This document shows positions 1-10,544 of a stretch of DNA of 64,000 bases, piece by piece. Origin of the DNA: Protopterus annectens. Its lineage: Eukaryota > Chordata > Ceratodontiformes > Protopteridae. The notes under the pieces were generated by a model, which ran no database searches, was not told the DNA's origin, and worked only from the letters and a program-made list of their open reading frames with translations. The translations under genes and the position numbers were made by a program. The DNA lies in assembly GCF_019279795.1 (NCBI RefSeq), contig NC_056740.1, positions 231,465,797 through 231,529,796 on the forward strand, written 5' to 3'. Numbering within the stretch: the first letter of the stretch is position 1; each line of letters starts with the position of its first letter.

Positions 1-340
1 TTGTAAAGTGACCATCCGAATTTGGACTTTTTACAAATCGGTTCAGTTTGCTGAGATCCAAAATGGGTCTCAAGTCCCGGTCTTTTGGCACCAAAAGAAT
101 CTTGAGTAAGTCCCTAATCCGCCTGGTCTGCGGGGACAGGTTGGATGACTCCTTTGAAGCAGCTTTGATACTTGCGGCTGCATGATCCCGTTGACTGGGT
201 GGTGGGTCCGGGATTCTTTGGACTGGTGGGGTGGTTGAACAAAGGGGATGGAGTAGCCTCCGGCAATGATTGAAGCACCCATTGGTCCTGAGTAATATTT
301 TCCCAGGCCTTTAGGTGCTTCGAGAACGACCCCGACTGGC
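1..340 (-). pseudogene. DIRS reverse transcriptase N-terminal fragment (A1)
   Basis: On the minus strand the last 110 bases read LVPKDRDLRPILDLSKLN and continue to the window edge. This is the palm-entry motif seen in the other DIRS RTs here (LVPRKGSDWRPILDLS in B). Frames shift at least once between gag and this point. The catalytic YxDD, RNase H and recombinase would lie outside the window. Confidence 0.75.
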
Positions 341-419
341 TCGGAGCTGCACAGTCGGGCACTCCTTCAGGGATGCTGGAAGGAGGAGGAGCCACGAAAG
401 GACTCGCAAGGGTCTCCAG

Positions 420-2659
420 TGTTGCGGGGCCTCCGCCGCCTCTGGGACGGCGTCTCCTGAAAAATTTCCCCTCCTCTGCCTCTAGAAGGGGATCGCTCTG
501 CTGCGAGTAAGGCTTCTGAGACTTACGGAACCACATTTTCCCTCCCTCCGGCCTTGGGATAAGGCCTGATGGGAGTGGAAAGCGGCCCCTACGGCAGCCA
601 AGGTCTTACCTTCCTGCTCGCAGCGAGTCAAAGTGTCCTTTACCTTGGGTCCAAACAATGAGGACCCATCAAAGGCGTCGGCAAAGGAAGACTTAAAGGC
701 CTCCGCAAAATGACACAGGCGTAACCAGGCTTGTCTCCGAAGAGCAACACCTGTTCCCGCCGCTCTACTCGCCCCTTCGGCCGCATAGGAAATGAGCCTC
801 ATGGACGAATTAGATAAAGAGGATAGGGTAGCCAACTGAGAATTAACTGTCTGAGTTAATTGATCAGGTAAGTTACCCGAGAGGGCATCCGACAGCTCCT
901 TGATCAGATCCCTCTGTAGTCTGGTGAAGTGTGCCAAGTAATTCAGAGACCTTAACGTAAAGGCCGCTGAAGTAAGGGTACGCTTGCCGTGCGATCCATG
1001 CTCCTAGACTCTTTGTTAGGGGATGGATGGACGTCGGCCTCTGCCACATCTTGTTGGGTGGCAGATGCCACCACCATAGCATCTACAGCCACACCCTTAG
1101 ATAAGAACTCCTTGTCCGGGGGTGCTGAGAGAAACTTATTGGGACGAGCAGGCACCGGTTCCACAGAATCCGGGTGTTCCCACGCCCTTCGAGATCAAAT
1201 CCAGAAGCTCATCGAAGGGCGGAGACACCCAGGAGGCGGAGGGCTGAGCCCCAAAGGCCTTGAGGAACACCGACTCCTCAGCGGAAGGGGGTTTGGATTG
1301 CCAATCGCCTCGGTGTTTAAGGATTTCTAAAATGTCAGCAAAGGAGACATCTTCCGATGGCGACTTTGGGGACCCTCCGCATCATCGAGGTCGGTATCTG
1401 ATGTGAGGGACTCGTCAGGGGAGTCGACGTGTTTCCTCTTACACAGTCTCTTCCTGGGTGGTTCTTCCGAAGGAGTGTCGGAGGAACCTCCAGGAAGAAG
1501 GGAACCACCAATGGAGGTAACCTCAGGCCCAGGGGCTCCGCTGTCACGAGACAGGGGGACTCCAGAAACGCCAGTCACCACGTCCAAGGAAGGGGGTGGT
1601 GGTGGAAAGGTCGGCGGCCAAAGAGGATTTGGCTAAGGCACTTCTCATGGCATCAAGGCAGGACCCCAGAATCTTGGGAAGGTGCTATCCCCGAGGCCAC
1701 AACAGTAACAGGAGCCCCCGGCAGCGACCCAGAGAGAGGCTTGGAACCGAAGGTCGGATCCAAGCCTCCCGGGCCGACTGAGGAAGTTCGTACCAAACCC
1801 GACCCAAGGGCGGAGTTGAAGTTAGAGTCGGAGCCGACTCGATAACTTCGACCGGATCCACTAACACCGACTCCAACGGGCGCCGAGGCTGTCGGAGGAG
1901 GAATGGTAGTAGAAAGATAAGGGATCGCTCCAAAGCCAACTGGGCAGGAGTCGAGATCAATTTAGCAAAGACCGTGACTGGAAGAGCTTCTGAAGCACCC
2001 TGTCTCCGAATCGGACATCCTCGAAGAACGAGAAGAGACCGATCGGGTCCGAGTCGACTTCTCCGCCGGCTCCGAAAGAGTGGGGGACCGGCTCCGTAAA
2101 GGCTCTAGACGTATCGGCGCCGAGGGAGATTCCACTACTATTGCAATCTCCCTCGGAGCCGATGTGGACTTCGCCCGGTGGAAGTGTCTGAGCGGGCAAT
2201 CCTCATCGGCTCTGAAGTCAGTGGAGCCGATGAAGGTGACCCACCTCTCGATGTCCGAGCTCTCGATTCCAAGGCCAGGGGAGTCGAGGCTGGAGGCATC
2301 GAGGCAGACCGTTTCGCCCTCGGCTCCGAAGTCCGTGGAGCCGACGGAGAAGCCTGCCTAGACTTTTTGGCTATCGGTTCCGACGGGCTGGTCGGAGCCG
2401 ACGATTTTTTCTTCTTGCCAGAAGGGGAAGAAGAGGACAAAGATTCCTCAAAAGAAGGGGCAATGAGCCCTTTTAAAATCAATTTGTTTTTCCTCTCTTG
2501 GAGGACTCGAGAGGAAAAAGCGTGGCAAACGCTACAAGACTCCTGCAGGTGTTTAGGACCTAGACAATACACACACAGGGAATGATCATCTGTGATTGAC
2601 ATCTTGTAGCTACACTTGACACATTTTTTGAAACCAGAAGGTCTATGTTCTTTTGACAT
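420..2659 (-). pseudogene. DIRS gag-like ORF1, family A, frameshifted
   Basis: The start ATG is at 2659-2657 (MSKEHRPSG...). The N-terminus has a conserved cysteine/histidine pattern (CVKC, then HSLCVYCLGPKHLQESCSVC) that recurs in every DIRS gag in this window and could bind zinc. A Ser/Pro/Glu-rich middle follows, with a basic patch PPRKRLCKRKH that resembles a nuclear localisation signal. The C-terminal conserved domain includes GASRAAGTGVALRRQAW and SSLFGPKVKDTLTRCE. The match to the A2 gag jumps between minus-strand frames (2659-2138, then 1960-1685, 1587-1327, 1164-952, 937-482), so it is broken. Its role as a particle or RNA-binding protein is inferred from position only. Confidence 0.8.
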
Positions 2660-2929
2660 GGTTTCGATAGTTAACAACAACTACAGACTAACAATAGACA
2701 ACAACTAGGCTCTAACTCAAACGCCTAAAGTAGGGCTAGGCCCCTCTAACTTAAACGGAACCTTCCTACCCAAAAAACAAACACAATTTACCACAAAAAG
2801 TTATCAAATCACAAACGTACAACAATAGCTGTTAAAACAGCTTTTGGGTGAATTTCAGAAAAAATCTGACAGAAAAAGATTTCTAACTAGAGGTACTTAG
2901 CTCAGCCAAGTCCGAGACCACGTCTATGC

Positions 2930-3126
2930 TGGAAAGCGGCAAACGAGATCTGGGGAGGTAGTGGTGGTGCATCCTGGGATATGAGGTAACTCAGCCAATA
3001 AGAGACTGCGTTCTATAGTATAGCGCCGAGTCGGAGCCGAGGATCGGCTCCGAACCCATCTGTAGAGAATTTAGGCGAGATAGGATCACATTACATCTAT
3101 ATTTATGGTAGGTACAAAACTGTACT
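2930..3126 (-). repeat. A1 5' terminal repeat with an unexpected right-type extension
   Basis: 3020-3096 aligns with the outer end of A2 (TCGGAGCC...CCGAACCCAT, then a GGCGAGAT stretch, ending in ...ATTACAT). The next 30 bases (3097-3126, TTATGGTAGGTACAAAACTG inside) are what DIRS B and C carry only at their right ends. A minus-strand element should show its left end here, so the extension is anomalous. The recombinase remnant of F starts immediately afterwards. Confidence 0.6.
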
Positions 3127-3500
3127 TTCACAGGCAATTATATTTTTATCTTCATAGGAAGAAACCTTTTCGAAAATCAGGTCAGTTATTTGTGTCTTTC
3201 TCACATACCTGCCTAGGTCGGGCAGTTGCAAGAGTTATTCTTGCTAAATGGATAACAGACTGTATTACCTTGATTTATGCCAAGAACGGGTTATAGTTCC
3301 CTCACCTTCCTAATCCCACTTAACTAGGTTTATGTCTACCTCATCTGCCTTTTCTTCCAGGGCATCCTTAGATGATGTCTCTGCTACAGCCACTTGGTCA
3401 AAAACGCATACCTTCATCACACATTACAAATTAGACATTGTTTCCAGGAGGAGGGCTTCCATTGGTTCTGCAGTGATCCGGCATATTCTTCCTTGAGGCC
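3123..3500 (+). pseudogene. Tyrosine recombinase C-terminal remnant (DIRS F)
   Basis: Translates as HRQLYFYLHRKKPFRKSGQLFVSF and, after a frame change near 3290, as AFSSRASLDDVSATATWSKT, followed by HTFITHYKLDIVSRRRASIG. These align with the recombinases of B and C (HRQLRYYLD, FRKSDQL, AATWSSVHTFTKHYHLP). The presumptive catalytic tyrosine (THYKLD) is present. The H-x-x-R box is not recognisable because of decay around 3300-3345. It cannot encode an active enzyme without its N-terminal half. Confidence 0.7.
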
Positions 3501-3554
3501 AATCAGGAGTTGTATAGCTGGCAACTCTAACCCAGCCATAAGGAAGAATGAAAG

Positions 3555-3635
3555 AGACCACATCAGATTTACAAGTTATATACTTAACAATAACTTAGTA
3601 TCTGTGTTGTCTTCTTTCATTTCTCCTCACCTTCC
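3555..3635 (+). repeat. Internal complementary region of DIRS F
   Basis: The segment is complementary to the right end of F (3905-3947 plus 4248-4262): TATCTGTGTTGTCTTCTTTC here against GAAAGAAGACAACACAGATA at the end. In DIRS elements the ICR is the reverse complement of the two joined ends and is thought to template terminal repair during replication. Confidence 0.6.
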
Positions 3636-3928
3636 CTCCCAGCCATCCCCTTACCCAGTGCCCTAGAAGACCTGGAGAGAAGTTTTTAGGAACTGAAGTT
3701 CCTGGTTTTGAGCCCCTGATTCTTGATTCGTATTTCCTTCTAATTTTTCTGGACTATGTAAGCTATTTGGGCAGCAAACTGGATCTGGGGAAGTTAGGTA
3801 GAAGACAGTGCAGAGGGAAATGGAAGAAGCTCGAGACTTGGATCCTAGTCTTTTAAACTGCAGTTGAGACGGATCCGAGGGTCAGATCCATAATTAACTG
3901 TGAGGAGGAATGAAAGAAGACAACACAG

Positions 3929-3947
3929 ATACCAAGTTATGGTAAGT
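3929..3947. repeat. Target-site duplication of SINE copy 1 (left)
   Basis: ATACCAAGTTATGGTAAGT, identical to 4229-4247. The target is the terminal extension of DIRS F. Confidence 0.92.
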
Positions 3948-4228
3948 TGTTGTTGTTGTCTTTCGGCTTTTCTCGGTTAGGGGTTGCCACAGCGGAACTC
4001 CGGTCCGCTAATGATTGGCAGTAGATTTTGACGAACGCCGAGGTGCCAGCTCGGCGTTCAACCTTCAAGGAAGGCACACCCATTTACGCATGTCTTTCGA
4101 ATGCCCACCCAACAGCGGGGAGGACATGCAGACTCCACACAGAAGGCACTCCCCGCACTCCAGCCGAGAATCGAACGGGAGAACCTCTTGCTGTGAGGCA
4201 ACAACGCTACCGCTGCACCACCGCGGAT
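3948..4228 (-). mobile_element. tRNA-derived SINE, copy 1 (complete, flanked by TSDs)
   Basis: Read on the minus strand it starts CCGCGGTGGTGCAGCGGTAG, a tRNA-like A-box region, with a B-box match GTTCGATTC (plus 4168-4176). A central part follows (GTGGAGTCTGCATGTCC), then a 3' part (GGTCCGC...CTGTGGCAACCCCTAACCG) and a (ACA)n-type tail at 3948-3958. It is flanked by perfect 19-bp direct repeats ATACCAAGTTATGGTAAGT at 3929-3947 and 4229-4247. The tRNA promoter plus target duplication show a Pol III-transcribed SINE mobilised by LINE machinery. The second copy is at 22925-23201. Confidence 0.9.
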
Positions 4229-4247
4229 ATACCAAGTTATGGTAAGT
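4229..4247. repeat. Target-site duplication of SINE copy 1 (right)
   Basis: Identical 19 bases to 3929-3947, directly abutting the tRNA-like 5' end of the minus-strand SINE. Confidence 0.92.
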
Positions 4248-4329
4248 ACATACCTTATAATTATAACATTCTGAGGGAGTATGCCCTTCCTTGAAATTGG
4301 TAACTCACATAGATCTTCAATCATGGAAC

Positions 4330-4332
<3 letters not shown>

Positions 4333-4394
<62 letters not shown>
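4333..4394. repeat. (TG)n(TA)n microsatellite
   Basis: About 39 bases of TG repeats pass directly into about 22 bases of TA repeats. Confidence 0.95.
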
Positions 4395-6300
4395 CTGCTG
4401 ACCTCACCAGATCCAAACTTAGTGAAAGTTTTAAAACATGAGGAGGAGAAGTCTAAGATAACCTCTGTACCTAGTTTAGCAGAAGCATGTCTGTGTAAAG
4501 TGGGAATGGAAATCAAACCAGTAGTAGATCGAAATCAGGCAATGACTGAATGAATGTGCCAAAAAACAAAAGAAAGACTTTAAGGAGAAGGATCCGATGG
4601 GAAGACAAGAAATGTGAAAAAGGCATAAATATTGTGTTAAGTAGAGAACTTCTGGAACAACCTTATGTTGATCAGAATATGACACGAGTAGTTAAGGAGA
4701 GGTGAATTTAAACCAAAAGGTGAAAGGTTAATATTGGTGACCCAGGATAGTGGACTGTGTGTACACATTGGCTTACAAAGTCCATTGAACATGTGGGAGA
4801 AACAGACAAATGCAGCTTCTATAAAACAGAATTGGAAGCAGTTGCATGTCTTGTTCCTGAGTGTGATACACTAATGGCAGAGGGCCTGTAAAATGAAAGG
4901 CATAATAATGTGGCATGACTGTTGCATTGGGGATTGTGCAAACATTACAGTACTGAAGTAGCCGAGAAGCATTGGAAAAATGAGTCACAAAGCATGTTGG
5001 AGAATGACAGTTTATATCACATGGGGTCACCCATTACAAACAGTTCAGAAAATAGATGCGAGGTAACCAGATATAGTAGTTTATGAAAAGAAGACAAAAG
5101 TAGCATTGATCATTGAAATTGCTACACCCAATGATTACAGTGCTGTATGTACAGAGAGGCACAGAGTCATGGAAAAACTAGGATATGAAGACAGAAACAA
5201 GAACAATGTGGAAGAAGGATACATGGACAATTTCAATAATAGTAGGATCAGTGGGTCTTACAGAAAAAGATTTTACAGTCATATTTAATTTGGCATTCTA
5301 GGTGCCAAATCGATTGTTTTAGTGTAGTAAAGCTTAATTCTCCGTACATGCCTATGCTTTCAAAGTTGTGCACAAGGACTAGAACAAGTGGCTCTACTGC
5401 CGCGGAACTGATATTATATTGCCATATCAACGTGCAGAGTCAATTTAACCACTATACTCCTGCTTAAGTCACCGCATAAACTCAAGCAAACGTAGCGTTG
5501 AGCATGAGGGTCTGTAACTAGCGATTCCACTGCCGTAGATCTGAAATTAACCTTTGATACTGCCCTACCCTTAATGCATGTGTTTAATGTAACTACTAAA
5601 GTAATGCTTAGTACCTACATAACACCTTTACTATAGTGACTGTATGCCTCCATTTCTCATGTTAATTAATACCAATAGCCAGTACAAAGTATATTTTTGA
5701 ACTGCTTAATGGAATCTGGGTCGGTTCTTATGTCTAGGCTTAAACCTTGTTAGTGACTTGCTTGTAGACTATTGCAGTACTAACTGAGCACATCTGTTTG
5801 ACTATTTGAACTATCCTTGGACTAAGTTACCTCAAAGTGTTCTGACCCTGGAAAAGTTGTTTGTTAATGCATTATTTATTTATTTAAAAAAAAAAAAAAA
5901 AAAGCAAATGCAGCTTTTTTATACCAGCTATTTGTCTGTTTTTTGAAGGGCTTTATTATTCATAGCAGTACCTGATAAATACTGTAATTATTGTATGTTT
6001 TGATAAAAAAATAGAGTTTTGTGATTTTATGCCGAGGTTAAACATGCAACTGTGTCTGTCAAAACTCTGTTTCCTCTCTAGCTCACGTATTGTCTGCCTC
6101 ACTATCCTTTTCTCTCTTTCTACATGTACCAGCCTTGTGTTCCTATATGTCCCTGCAATAGACCACCTGAATGTACCCTGCTGGACGTCTAAGAAAAATA
6201 GTCCTAAATTAAGAAGTAACCTACCAGCTCCCAGAAAGACCTTACCTTGATAAAAGACAGTGAAAGTATGTGTTGTTATAGCTTCTATAAAAAATCTAAT
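4395..6300. other. No intact gene; decayed LINE-like fragment, then AT-rich sequence
   Basis: 4400-5290 carries traces of a coding sequence (see 5055-5288). 5290-6300 holds no supportable gene. There is an A18-type run at 5886-5903. The many short frames have no recognisable family signature. Confidence 0.6.
5055..5288 (+). pseudogene. Degenerate C-terminal fragment, possibly of an R2/R4-type LINE protein
   Basis: The frame reads NQIVVYEKKTKVALIIEIAT and continues PNDYSAVCTERHRVMEKLGYEDRNK. It resembles the (R)PDIV-x-(D/E)KK-x-K-x-A-x-IID(V/E)A-x-PND segment at the C-terminus of LINE proteins with restriction-like endonucleases. No complete domain, start or promoter is visible, and the upstream homologous-looking sequence (4430-5050) is full of stops. 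The assignment is from memory of the motif and is tentative. Confidence 0.4.
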
Positions 6301-7104
6301 AATAATAATGTTTTATAGATACTGCTAGGTAAGGCAAGCTTCCCAGTCAGGTTAGCCAGCAGCCAACCCCCCCACCCCATTTAGCTTTCTAAATGACCCT
6401 TACTTCTGTCTTGCTAGCCTCTCAACTTTCTTCCATATTCTCTTACCTTCAGACTTACCTGCAGAATTTCACACTTCACTGATTGTCATCCTCGACCGTC
6501 TACTCTCTTGTCTCTACCCACTCCGTTAGCCCTGCGGGCTCCCTCCTCTCTACTACCCTGCCCCCATTTCCCACCCGCCCCCAGTACTCCTACATTTATT
6601 CCTCCAAAAGCCACACCCCCATTACATCTACTCCAATCAAGCAGATCACACCATTCCCATTCCCAACCCCCATTATCTTAACACACCCACTGTTACTTAA
6701 CCACTCATCCCTCCTTCTTACATCACCCCACCTACTTACATATCTGGTAACCTGCTTTCAAAACTCTACCTCCTATTCTTCTCCCACTTCTCAAACCAAT
6801 ACAATGTCTACATCGACCATCCCATATCATTTACAAATATTAATCCTGGTCTTACTCTTACCTTCTCTAACCACTGCCTATCTCTTAACCTCCTATGAAC
6901 AACCTCTATACTCTACCCTTCCCTTCCCCTCCAAACACACTTCAACACCACCATTAGCTATCTCTCCAACCTTCCTAAACTTCATATCCAAGCCCAGCTA
7001 CCTACTAGCCAAATATCACCAAGTAGCACACATTAAGTATACCAACCTAAGTAATCGAAAACTATTTGACTTATTGTAAACCCCTCCACCCTAAACACAT
7101 AACA

Positions 7105-7152
7105 CTCCTCCACTCCTTGCTAGACGGAGACATTCATCCTAACCCTGGCCCA
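7105..7152 (+). other. 2A-like peptide motif in the L2 LINE
   Basis: The frame starting at 7105 reads LLHSLLDGDIHPNPGP. NPGP with an upstream D-x is the ribosome-skipping 2A signature found N-terminal to ORF2 in several APE-type LINEs. The usual glutamate (DxExNPGP) is histidine here. It is out of frame with the endonuclease that follows, because of decay. Confidence 0.65.
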
Positions 7153-7232
7153 ATCCCCATACCCTTATCACTGCAAACAGCAAGCCAAATATAACTAGTA
7201 CCCTAGGACCTACCAAACCCTCTAACTCACTC

Positions 7233-8163
7233 TCAATAGCCCATCTCAATATACGCATCATTTGCAATAAAATTTCTGAACTTCACACCCTCCTAGATAT
7301 CCACCTATTTGACATCCTATGTTTATCAGAAACTTGGCTAAAACCAACTGTTAAGGACATTGAAGTCACCCCACCTGGTTATAATATCATTAGATTAGAC
7401 CACACAGCCAAAAAGGGAGGGAGGGGTAGCAATCCTGTATAAAACAGAGCTACAAGTTAACACTGTAAATCTTAGTCCATCTTTAGACAATAATGCTGAA
7501 ATACTTATCTCAAAATTTCAGGTCAGCACTCATAAAGCCATATATATTATTTGTATACATCTTCCTCCAGGAAATAACATCAGTACACTCGAGAATATCC
7601 TTAACTGACTTTCTATTAATCTCCCACAAGAAATCATAGTCCTAGGAGACTTTAATATCGACTGGAAGTCCTGTATTAATGCCCACCCCACCACACATAT
7701 TAACCTTTATGGCTTCTCACAAACCATTAACTCCCCTACCAGAACCAGTAGACCCAACAACAAAGAAAGTACCTTGGACTGGTTACTTACTAATAGTCCT
7801 CATCAGACTTACAAAGTAGGAACACTCCCAGATGATCTAAGTGACCATTCACTAACTTGTATCATCTGACATAAAACCAACCTAACCTTCTGTAACACTT
7901 TCAGAACAGTGCGCACCAAAAAGCAATTTAACCCAGAACTTTTCCAAACAGAACTCAATCAATGTAATTGGAAACCGCTAAAAACTCTGCCACTCAATGA
8001 AGCAGTAGAATACTTCAACTCCACATTCTTAGTCATCCTGGACCAACACGACCCAGTACGCTCTGTCAGAAATAAAGCTAAACCAGCCCCTTGGCTCTCT
8101 AACGATACTAGGCAAAAAAATCCTTCTCAGAAACAAATCCTGGGCAAAATGGCATACTACTAA
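7233..8163 (+). pseudogene. LINE endonuclease domain (L2-like), broken
   Basis: Starts SIAHLNIR...NKISELHTLL and proceeds through DILCLSETWLK (catalytic Glu), IIVLGDFNIDW, STLDWLLTN and LSDHSLT, which are the ordered motifs of apurinic/apyrimidinic-type LINE endonucleases that nick the target for first-strand priming. Frames change near 7430 (KKGGRG region), and there are stops at about 7605 and 7867. The linker to RT (7909-8163) contains ...PWLSNDTR, typical of the inter-domain region. Confidence 0.75.
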
Positions 8164-8439
8164 GAATCCTATAGATAAACAAACCTTTAGGCAACATAGA
8201 AATAATACAAAAAAGCCATCCTATTAGATAAAAATATTTTTTACCTCCAGTTACAGCAATCCAATCACAAGTGACCACAAAAGTACTGGACTAACAAACT
8301 TCTTTACTCATGTCAATGTTTCACTCCCAACCCACTAGGCTCTAACCCTGAGAATCCCACACATACTGCTAATGCTTTTAATTCTTTCTTCACAAACGCC
8401 AACCAAACTCTAGCTAGCCATCTATCTCCTGATACGTCT

Positions 8440-9550
8440 AAGCTGCCTACTTCTACTACAAACCCACCCCCATCATTTCATTTACAACCAGTGGCTACTT
8501 CCTTTATTTGCTCCCTTCTCCAAAAATTAAGACCTACCACCCCTTCAGCTGACCAACTCCCAGCAGAATTCCTGCAAAAAGGAGCTAAAGCCATTGCCTA
8601 TCCCATCTCCATTCTCATCAGTAGAACCATTAGTGAAGGAACTATCCCATCTGTCTGGAAATGTTCTCATATCATCCCACTACATAAAGGGGGGAACTCC
8701 AATGACTTCTCTAACTTCCGTCCTATACCTCTGCTATCTCCTCTTGCAAAAATAATGGAAAAGTGCATCCATAAGCAACTACTTAACCACCTTCTGCATA
8801 ACAACTTACTTGCCAACTGTCAACATGGATTTAGACCTTTCCACAGTACCACCACTGCCCTGCTATCCTTCACAGACTGTATCAACAAAAATCGTAACAG
8901 AAATATTCTTTCCTCTGCAGTCTTCATTGATTTATCTATAGCTTTTGACATGGTCAGTCACCAACTCCTTTTACACATACTGAAATCCCTTTCACTCAGT
9001 CTTCTAGCCATGATTTGGTTCAAATCTTACCTAGAAAACCAGCAATAGGCAGTACTCTGGCAAAATAAACTATCTAATCACCTTCCCATTTCCCTTGACG
9101 TTCCACAGGGCTCCATATTAGGCCCACTTCTATTTTCCATTTATATTAATGACCTTCAATCAGCTATTCCACACACTAACTGCATTCAATATGCAGATGA
9201 CTCTACTATAATCTGTTCAGCCACTTCTCAAACTGAACTTCAGTCTCTTACCCAAAAATCTTTCAATACTGTAGAGCAATGGTTCTCAAACCGCTGTCTC
9301 CTCCTAACCCCCCCAAAAAACTAAATTGTTGCTCTTCACACCAACCCGAAAGTCCACCCCTATACAATTCACACTCACATCCAGTAATGGTACTCTTATT
9401 TCTCCTGACCTGACCACTAAACTCTTAGGAATAACAATAGACAACAACCTCAACTTTGATACTCATATTAAAAGCACAATAAAAACAGTTAACAAAAAAA
9501 CTTGGATCCCTTTACAGAATCAAACCCTTACTTTCACCAGCAGCTAGGAC
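8440..9550 (+). pseudogene. LINE reverse transcriptase (L2-like), broken
   Basis: Includes SADQLPAEFLQKGAK, IIPLHKGG, NFRPIPLLSPLAKIMEK, QHGFRPFHSTTTALL and FIDLSIAFD. An in-frame TAG (9046-9048) follows, then VPQGSILGPLLFSIYINDL, QYADDSTI (the catalytic YADD box, near 9190) and thumb sequence (LLGITIDNNLNFDTHI). The fragments after 9320 are in other frames. The order matches the LINE RT. No RNase H follows. Confidence 0.8.
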
Positions 9551-10231
9551 CGTCATAGCCAGAACTTTCTTAATCTCCACTCTACTCTATGCTTCACCTA
9601 TATACACTAATCTTTCTAAAAACAACCTCAACAAACTGGCAACATCCTATAATAATATTGCTAGATTTGCTACAGGCTCTCCTTTCAGAACTCATCACTG
9701 TCTTAACCTAAAACAACTTGACTGGCTAGAATTTCTTAACCTGCTCCAATTTCACCAGCTTGCTATAACCCAAGACCCTGTATCAACCCACCAACACTCC
9801 AATACTTTCTAGCCTCATTACACCTTACAATAACCTGAAGAACCTACGCTCCTCAAACTGCTGATCAATACTTCCAAATCCAACAACTCTGCAGGTGACT
9901 CCCTATTCTCCAACACAATTGGAAAACTATGGAATCAACTACCCACTGATCTCACAACTCTGACTTCTCTCTCACTCTAAAAGGAATTTAAAACTATTTC
10001 TCAATACACACTGGCTATGCTCCTGTACTAACCCTGACTAACTTTTTTTCGTTTACAGTAATCACCACTCTGCATCTCTTTAATCTTAACCTTAAAGATG
10101 TTATTGCAAATAAAAATTATGTATATATGAATATTGTACCATCTCTTATACAGTTCTCATGTTATGCTCACTATGAGTATTGTATTTTGTACAAAAAAAA
10201 TAACACTAATGATTTGATGAAACAATAGCTG

Positions 10232-10414
10232 ATGTTCATCGTGCATTACAGCTGCAGTAATCACGTATGGGTTTTCAGCCGGCAGGCGGTCCCTCGGTCG
10301 GCCGAATTCCAAAGTCTTGGTCCGGCGTCAGTTGTTGTCGCGTACTCTTCTGACGTCAGGAAGGCTAGAGTATAAAAGACACAGCCGACGCCATCTTCTT
10401 CAGTCTTTTTTGCC
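10232..10414 (+). repeat. Left inverted terminal repeat of DIRS B
   Basis: 183 bases, nearly identical to the reverse complement of the right ITR at 15539-15721. It contains a TGACGTCA palindrome (10351-10358), a TATAAAAG box (10371-10378) and a conserved CTTCTTCAGTC element. Confidence 0.9.
10351..10378 (+). promoter_or_regulatory. CRE-like site and TATA box in left ITR of DIRS B
   Basis: TGACGTCA at 10351-10358 is a perfect cAMP-response/ATF palindrome. TATAAAAG at 10371-10378 follows 12 bases later, and a pyrimidine-rich TCTTCAGTC start-like region about 25 bases further on. The same arrangement occurs in C and D and, inverted, in their right ITRs. It is a likely Pol II promoter for the genomic RNA. 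Confidence 0.7.
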
Positions 10415-10544
10415 GCGCGGTGCCCGAAGCAGAAGCAGTTCGCAAGTGCCGGTCGGCCAGCTCCTGAATTACGAAAAAATTTGGAACCGAAGTCTTCATT
10501 AAACCTAAGTACCCCGTTGGGGAATCTTTTCTTGCCTCAGACCG

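Larger units (their letters stand above)
1..3096 (-). mobile_element. DIRS-type retrotransposon A1, 5' portion (truncated by window edge)
   Basis: Read on the minus strand, this begins with a GC-rich terminal repeat near 3096, then an untranslated leader, a gag-like ORF and the start of reverse transcriptase, which leaves the window at base 1. The terminal repeat shares its (T)CGGAGCCGA-rich core (about 3020-3060) with the ends of A2 at 40491-40520 and 46490-46530. The gag proteins of the two copies are clearly homologous, so they are one family. The first bases, ATGTAATG, match the ATGT start shared by all DIRS left ends here. The orientation is opposite to most DIRS copies in the window. 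It appears to have inserted into an older plus-strand DIRS (F) whose recombinase resumes at 3123. Confidence 0.85.
3123..4262 (+). mobile_element. DIRS F, 3' remnant (recombinase tail, ICR, right terminal repeat)
   Basis: Contains the C-terminal part of a tyrosine recombinase (3123-3500), an internal complementary region (about 3555-3635) and a right terminal repeat ending near 4262. The ICR bases (ATACTTAACAATAACTTAGT, then TGTTGTCTTCTTTCATTTCT) are complementary to the right end at 3905-3947 continuing at 4248-4262, which brackets the element. It is more diverged than B, C and D. The missing 5' part probably lies beyond A1, outside the window. A SINE splits its right end. Confidence 0.7.
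6300..10231 (+). mobile_element. L2-like LINE, 5' segment (interrupted by DIRS B)
   Basis: A long C-rich, G-poor strand encodes, in decayed frames, a 2A-like motif (7123-7152), an apurinic-type endonuclease (7233-8160) and a reverse transcriptase (8440-9550). It continues as an A/T-rich 3' region to 10231. The remaining 3' end, with a (AAATAAA)-like tail, is probably 15752-15898, on the other side of DIRS B. The order 2A / EN / RT without RNase H fits the L2/CR1 group of non-LTR elements. The 5' boundary near 6300 is approximate. The 6483-7079 frame (198 codons, Ser/Thr/Pro-rich) is likely compositional, not a real ORF1. Confidence 0.75.

Noticed and set aside
6483..7079. 198-codon Ser/Thr/Pro-rich frame as a LINE ORF1
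   Set aside because: The strand is nearly G-free, so stops are rare. No domain is visible, and it is out of frame with the 2A motif and endonuclease. Kept only as part of the L2 element.
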